Shown in pieces: positions 60,988 through 64,000 of a DNA stretch of 64,000 nt. The stretch spans positions 1-64,000 of the forward strand of contig NZ_JBAMDA010000004.1 in NCBI RefSeq assembly GCF_036964665.1, read 5' to 3'. The stretch comes from Nitrobacter sp. NHB1 (GTDB taxonomy: Bacteria; Pseudomonadota; Alphaproteobacteria; Rhizobiales; Xanthobacteraceae). The notes beneath the pieces are model-generated. The model saw only the letters and a program-made list of their open reading frames with translations, did no database searches and had not been told where the DNA came from. Numbering within the stretch: position 1 is the first letter of the stretch; each line of letters opens with the position of its first letter. The position numbers and the translations under genes were made by a program.

Positions 60988-62325
60988 TGGACGCCCCCGC
61001 ACCCGCGGCAACCTCTATGGTGTTGACCGGACACCGAAGCAGGAAGAGGAGCGTTTACGATGACGATTACGACGATTGGGCTGGATTTGGCGAAGAGCGT
61101 GTTTCAAGCGCACGGCGTTGATGAGAGCGGCGCGACGATTTTGGTGAAGCGTCTGCACCGCAAACAGATGCTGCTGTTCTTCTCGAAACTTCCGCCCTGT
61201 CTTATAGGAGTGGAGGCGTGCGGAACGGCGCATTACTGGGCGCGCACCCTCACCACCATAGGGCACGAGGTTCGGCTCATTCCACCGTCTTACGTGAAGG
61301 CCTACGTCAAGCGCGGCAAGAGCGATGCACTCGATGCCGAAGCGATCTGCGAAGCCGTACAGCGCCCGACGATGCGGTTTGTGCCGGTAAAAACGGTCAA
61401 GCAGCAGAGCGTTCTCATGACCCATCGCGCCAGAGCCTTGCTGGTGCGCCAACGCACCATGATCGCCAATGCCTTGCGCGCGCATCTGGCCGAACTCGGC
61501 CTTGTCGCAAATCCCGGCATCGCCAATCTGGCGAAGCTGGCTGAACAGGCACTGTCCGACGAAAACACTTTGCCAGCTTATGCTCGCACTTCTTTGGGGA
61601 TTCTTGTCCGCCACATCATGGTGCTCAACGATGAGATCGCGGTGCTGGATCAGCAACTCATGGCCTGGCACGCCGAGAGCGAGACCAGTCGCCGACTCGC
61701 CGGGATCCCCGGCCTCGGCGTGATCACGGCCACGGCTCTTGCTGCCACCGTCACCGATCCCGATCAGTTTCGCTCGGGCAGACAGTTCGCCGCCTGGCTC
61801 GGTCTAACGCCGCAGCAGCATTCCACCGGCGGCAAGACCCGGCTCGGCGGTATCTCCAAGCAGGGAGACCGATACTTGCGCCGCTTGCTCGTCGTCGGCG
61901 CCACCGCCGTGATCCGCCACACAAAGGACAAGCCAACGCCCATGGCTAATTGGATCAGAAAGCTCATGGAGAAGAAGCCGTTCAGGCTCGTCTCCGTTGC
62001 GCTGGCCAATAAGCTCGCCCGGATCGCATGGGTCGTGCTGACGCGAAAGGAAGCCTATCGGCCCTATGAACTGACAGCCTGAGCACAGGCCCCAGGCAAC
62101 CCTAATTGGTAACGGCAGTCGATGATGTGTAACGATCGAGCCAATGGTGAGACCAACCCGTGTGATTCAATGCGCTTCATAAGCGCGGCATCTTGATAAG
62201 GGACCTCACCGGCGGATTTCCATCAAGGCCAGCGGCAATCACAGCGCCGCATAAACAGGCCGGACATATGAAAGCAACCGATCACACCCATCCCGACAAA
62301 AAGCCCTTGCCATAGGGGGCGTCCA
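60988..62325 (+). mobile_element. IS110-family (IS1111 group) element
   Basis: Subterminal inverted repeats TGGACGCCCCC (60988-60998) and AGGGGGCGTCCA (62314-62325) flank one transposase, as in the IS1111 group, where repeats lie just inside the ends. True ends lie a few bases outside. No target duplication is expected in this family. The left side abuts the IS5 element. Confidence 0.8.
61060..62082 (+). CDS. IS110-family (IS1111 group) transposase
   Basis: A 340-residue DEDD/serine-type transposase. The N-terminal RuvC-like domain has TTIGLDLAKSVFQAHGVDES, IGVEACGTAHYWA and VKRGKSDALDAEAICEAVQR. The C-terminal Transposase_20 domain has GIPGLGVITATALAATV, FAAWLGLTPQQHSTGGKTRL and GDRYLRRLLVVGATAVI (catalytic Ser in QHSTGG). 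Full length with no breaks. Confidence 0.93.
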   Translation: MTITTIGLDLAKSVFQAHGVDESGATILVKRLHRKQMLLFFSKLPPCLIGVEACGTAHYWARTLTTIGHEVRLIPPSYVKAYVKRGKSDALDAEAICEAVQRPTMRFVPVKTVKQQSVLMTHRARALLVRQRTMIANALRAHLAELGLVANPGIANLAKLAEQALSDENTLPAYARTSLGILVRHIMVLNDEIAVLDQQLMAWHAESETSRRLAGIPGLGVITATALAATVTDPDQFRSGRQFAAWLGLTPQQHSTGGKTRLGGISKQGDRYLRRLLVVGATAVIRHTKDKPTPMANWIRKLMEKKPFRLVSVALANKLARIAWVVLTRKEAYRPYELTA

Positions 62326-62330
62326 CATAT

Positions 62331-62613
62331 GAATCACATGTGATTCATCCGATTCAAGAACTCTCCGGATGGGCTCTTAGCGGGAAAGAATAAGCGCGAA
62401 CACGTTTCCGCATCGACCTTTAGATTTTTGCTTTCTACTCATTGTGTCCCCTAATATTCGTTTAACGGCTGCAGCCAGGCTACTAATATAAGTGCGAAAA
62501 CTCCCGCTCGATCTCCTCGAATGTTATCTGGGTTTTGAAATAACCGAGATGTTCTCCGTGTTCTTCCCTATCCGGTTCAATGGGAACGGCGTCTCGTTCT
62601 CAGGGATTGCTGG
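62331..62613. other. No gene seen
   Basis: Between the IS1111 element and the acetyltransferase remnant. A short repeat (cacatatgaatcacatgtgattcat) at 62325-62350 is palindromic and may be the target or a secondary structure. Otherwise featureless. Confidence 0.35.
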
Positions 62614-63110
62614 CATATCTTTACGCGTCCAATTCGGGCGGACGACGAGCCGCTGCTTCTTGGGTTGTTACACCACGTCAACAAGGAAGATATGTGGCTT
62701 CGGTTCTTCGACTCCATCAAAGAATTCATCCACTTGTTCCTCGCCAGGTTGACCCAACTCGATTATGCGCAAGCGATGGCGTTTGTCGGTTTCGATGAAG
62801 GTAGCGGTGAAATCCTTGGTGTCGTTTGGCTGCATGCTGACTCAAAACAAGAAACCGGCGAGTATGCGATCCTGCTGAGATCGGATCTGAAAGGAAGGGA
62901 TAGGGCTGGGCTCTGATGCAAATGATCATCGAATACGCCAAATCTGAGGGGCTGAAGCGGATATCCGGTCAGATCCTCCACGACAATTCGGTCATGCTGA
63001 AGATGTGCCGTGAACTGGATTTTGAGGTCAAAACCGGCGCGCAGGATCGTGGCCTCTACGACGTGTTGCTTGTGCTGACGCCGTCGGGTGCAGACAAGGG
63101 GTTATCATAA
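62614..63110 (+). pseudogene. GNAT acetyltransferase domain, truncated and frameshifted
   Basis: TRPIRADDEPLLLGLLHHVN, then MWLRFFDSIKEF and LTQLDYAQAMAFVGFDE lead into ILGVVWLHADSKQETGEYAI and LLRSDLKGR in one frame. After a single-base loss near 62900 the next frame continues GWALMQMIIEYAKSEGLKRI, then GQILHDNSVMLKMCRELDFE to 63110. This is the GNAT part of protein acetyltransferases of the Pat type, which usually follows CoA-binding and ATP-grasp domains. Those domains are absent. It is inactive. Confidence 0.8.
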
Positions 63111-63162
63111 CCACTGGCACAGATCGCGCCGAACCAAAGCCCGGGTATGGCGAGCGATCTGC

Positions 63163-63271
63163 TAGAGCCTTTTCGCTTCTGATGGAATCAGAAGCCAGGC
63201 TCTATGATTTTGATTTGACGCGTTTTCTTCACGCGAACCGGTATCCACTTCGCTCGAAAACGCTCTAGTCC
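63163..63271. repeat. Intergenic palindromic repeat of Rhizobiales type
   Basis: Contains TAGAGCcttttcgcttctga paired with tcagaagccagGCTCTA, and a following part gcgttttcttcacgcgaacc leading to cgaaaacgctctag. The dyads would form hairpins. Units like this recur between genes in Bradyrhizobium genomes; I see one here. Confidence 0.55.
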
Positions 63272-63356
63272 TCGTGTGAGGCGATAATGCGCGCCGCGCA
63301 ATGGGCCGCCTGCGGGGCAACAGGCTGGATTTGACCTCGGGCGGAGACATCCCCAA

Positions 63357-63551
63357 TCACGCCGCCCAACGCCAGTCCCGGACCTCCGGCATGTCGTCGC
63401 CATGCTCGCTGATATAGAGCTTGCGGCGCTCCAGGTCCGTCCAGTAAAGCGCTGTCGCCTTCTCGACCTGGCTGCTCAACCGGGGGAATGCGCGTCGGAT
63501 GGCGTCTAGTGCCGGCTGGAAGGTGCAATCAAGTTTTACCCCCTGGCTCAC
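63357..63551 (-). pseudogene. C-terminal fragment, possibly phosphoketolase-like
   Basis: The reading frame ends [20 protein letters not shown], then RWAA. The ending EHG(D/E)DMPE(I/V)RDWxW is typical of phosphoketolase C-termini. The preceding ~35 residues ([19 protein letters not shown]) do not settle the matter. No catalytic region is present. If correct, it is another carbohydrate-enzyme remnant. Confidence 0.4.
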
Positions 63552-63646
63552 GCAAAGAGCTTGGATATGCCGTGTCGAGGTCCACCTCGGTCGAGATCAA
63601 CGGCACCTACTGCTGTTGGGCATCGCTGTTACGGACTTGCGTCTGG

Positions 63647-63967
63647 TTACTTTTTCTCTTCGCCGAACGACCGATGCAAGGCATTGAGAGCATCAACCGC
63701 CTTCTGCACCTTTTGCTCCGGCGGGCCGCGAAAAATGTCTATCATTGCGTCGAAATCTTCATTCTGATCGGCCTGTGCCGACGCTAGGATATGACGCACA
63801 TCGCAACTCTCTCCTGCGGGCGCTGGGGGCGCTCCACCTAACGACAATGCCTTGCGCGCTGGCTTCTGCAGCTCCGGTCGGGCGATTAGTGTTAACGGCG
63901 CGGCTGAGATTGGAGTGATCTTTGACGGCTTCGTGCTCTCGGCCTTCTTCCTGGGTGGCAGCCTCAC
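63647..63967 (-). CDS. Hypothetical protein, possibly continuing past the window edge
   Basis: The frame gives 106 residues from a GTG at 63967, and it stays open to the edge at 64000, so the true start may lie outside. The N-terminus is basic and Pro-rich (RLPPRKKAESTKPSKITPIS). A helical C-terminal part follows (DAMIDIFRGPPEQKVQKAVD, then ALNALHRSFGEEKK). No family recognised. Confidence 0.5.
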   Translation of the reverse strand: MRLPPRKKAESTKPSKITPISAAPLTLIARPELQKPARKALSLGGAPPAPAGESCDVRHILASAQADQNEDFDAMIDIFRGPPEQKVQKAVDALNALHRSFGEEKK

Positions 63968-64000
63968 CGGGGCCTTGCGCGTTGTCGGTGTTTTGATCGC

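Overview
The window reads as a GC-rich alphaproteobacterial chromosome or island. It most resembles the Bradyrhizobium/Rhodopseudomonas/Nitrobacter group. The reasons are the family content (paired GH15 enzymes, a cyo oxidase, GMC dehydrogenases, DUF883/YqjE stress genes, small Rhizobiales-type hypothetical proteins) and several matches to the alphaproteobacterial general-stress (EcfG) promoter, GGAAC-N16/17-CGTT. The genus is my inference. No tRNA, rRNA, CRISPR array or replication origin was seen.

Layout. 0-1.2 kb: an IS21-type end and a truncated, frameshifted fatty-acid desaturase. 1.2-4.8 kb: a GH15 glucoamylase/trehalase-type gene, an SDR remnant, a cation diffusion facilitator and an IS256 fragment. 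4.8-14.7 kb: small hypothetical genes, two IS256-family elements (one with a 9-bp target duplication), a HiPIP gene, a DUF2171 gene, and nested IS5/IS110 fragments. 14.8-18.8 kb: a translationally coupled operon GMC oxidoreductase-DoxX-cupin-VOC, then a debranching-enzyme fragment. 18.8-33.9 kb: a sugar/aldehyde oxidation and respiration block with cyoBCD (cyoA is only a remnant), an SDR, a ThDP enzyme, a membrane protein, a gluconate-dehydrogenase-subunit-3-like protein and a second GMC gene cut by an IS21 element with an 8-bp duplication. It ends with a second GH15 gene next to another cyoA remnant and a divergent SMP-30 lactonase. 34-43 kb: DUF883 and YqjE-like stress genes, an IS110 remnant, VapBC, ISNCY, a LuxR regulator and an IS3 element. 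43.4-49.6 kb: a multicopper oxidase divergent from a PadR-ChrA-acyltransferase run, a hypothetical gene and a histidine-rich exported protein. 49.7-59.4 kb: transposase scrap around a c-type cytochrome cluster (one monoheme and three diheme proteins, plus a haem-bearing outer-membrane barrel protein resembling the Cyc2 cytochrome-porins), a GAF/HisKA_2 kinase, a Spy-like protein and a small membrane protein. 59.4-64 kb: IS5 and IS1111-type elements, a broken GNAT gene and fragments.

How it fits together. Much of the left and middle part looks like a stress-controlled oxidation module. EcfG-like promoters precede the SDR-ThDP operon, GH15, SMP-30, DUF883 and HiPIP genes, and a one-mismatch version precedes the GMC-DoxX operon. 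GMC dehydrogenases would pass electrons to a quinol oxidase, but cyoA is lost and one GMC gene is interrupted, so the pathway is decaying. The right-hand cytochrome cluster is the most interesting system: an outer-membrane haem-porin with periplasmic diheme cytochromes suggests electron exchange with an extracellular donor or acceptor. IS elements and fragments make up a large share of the window, and many other genes are cut or frameshifted.
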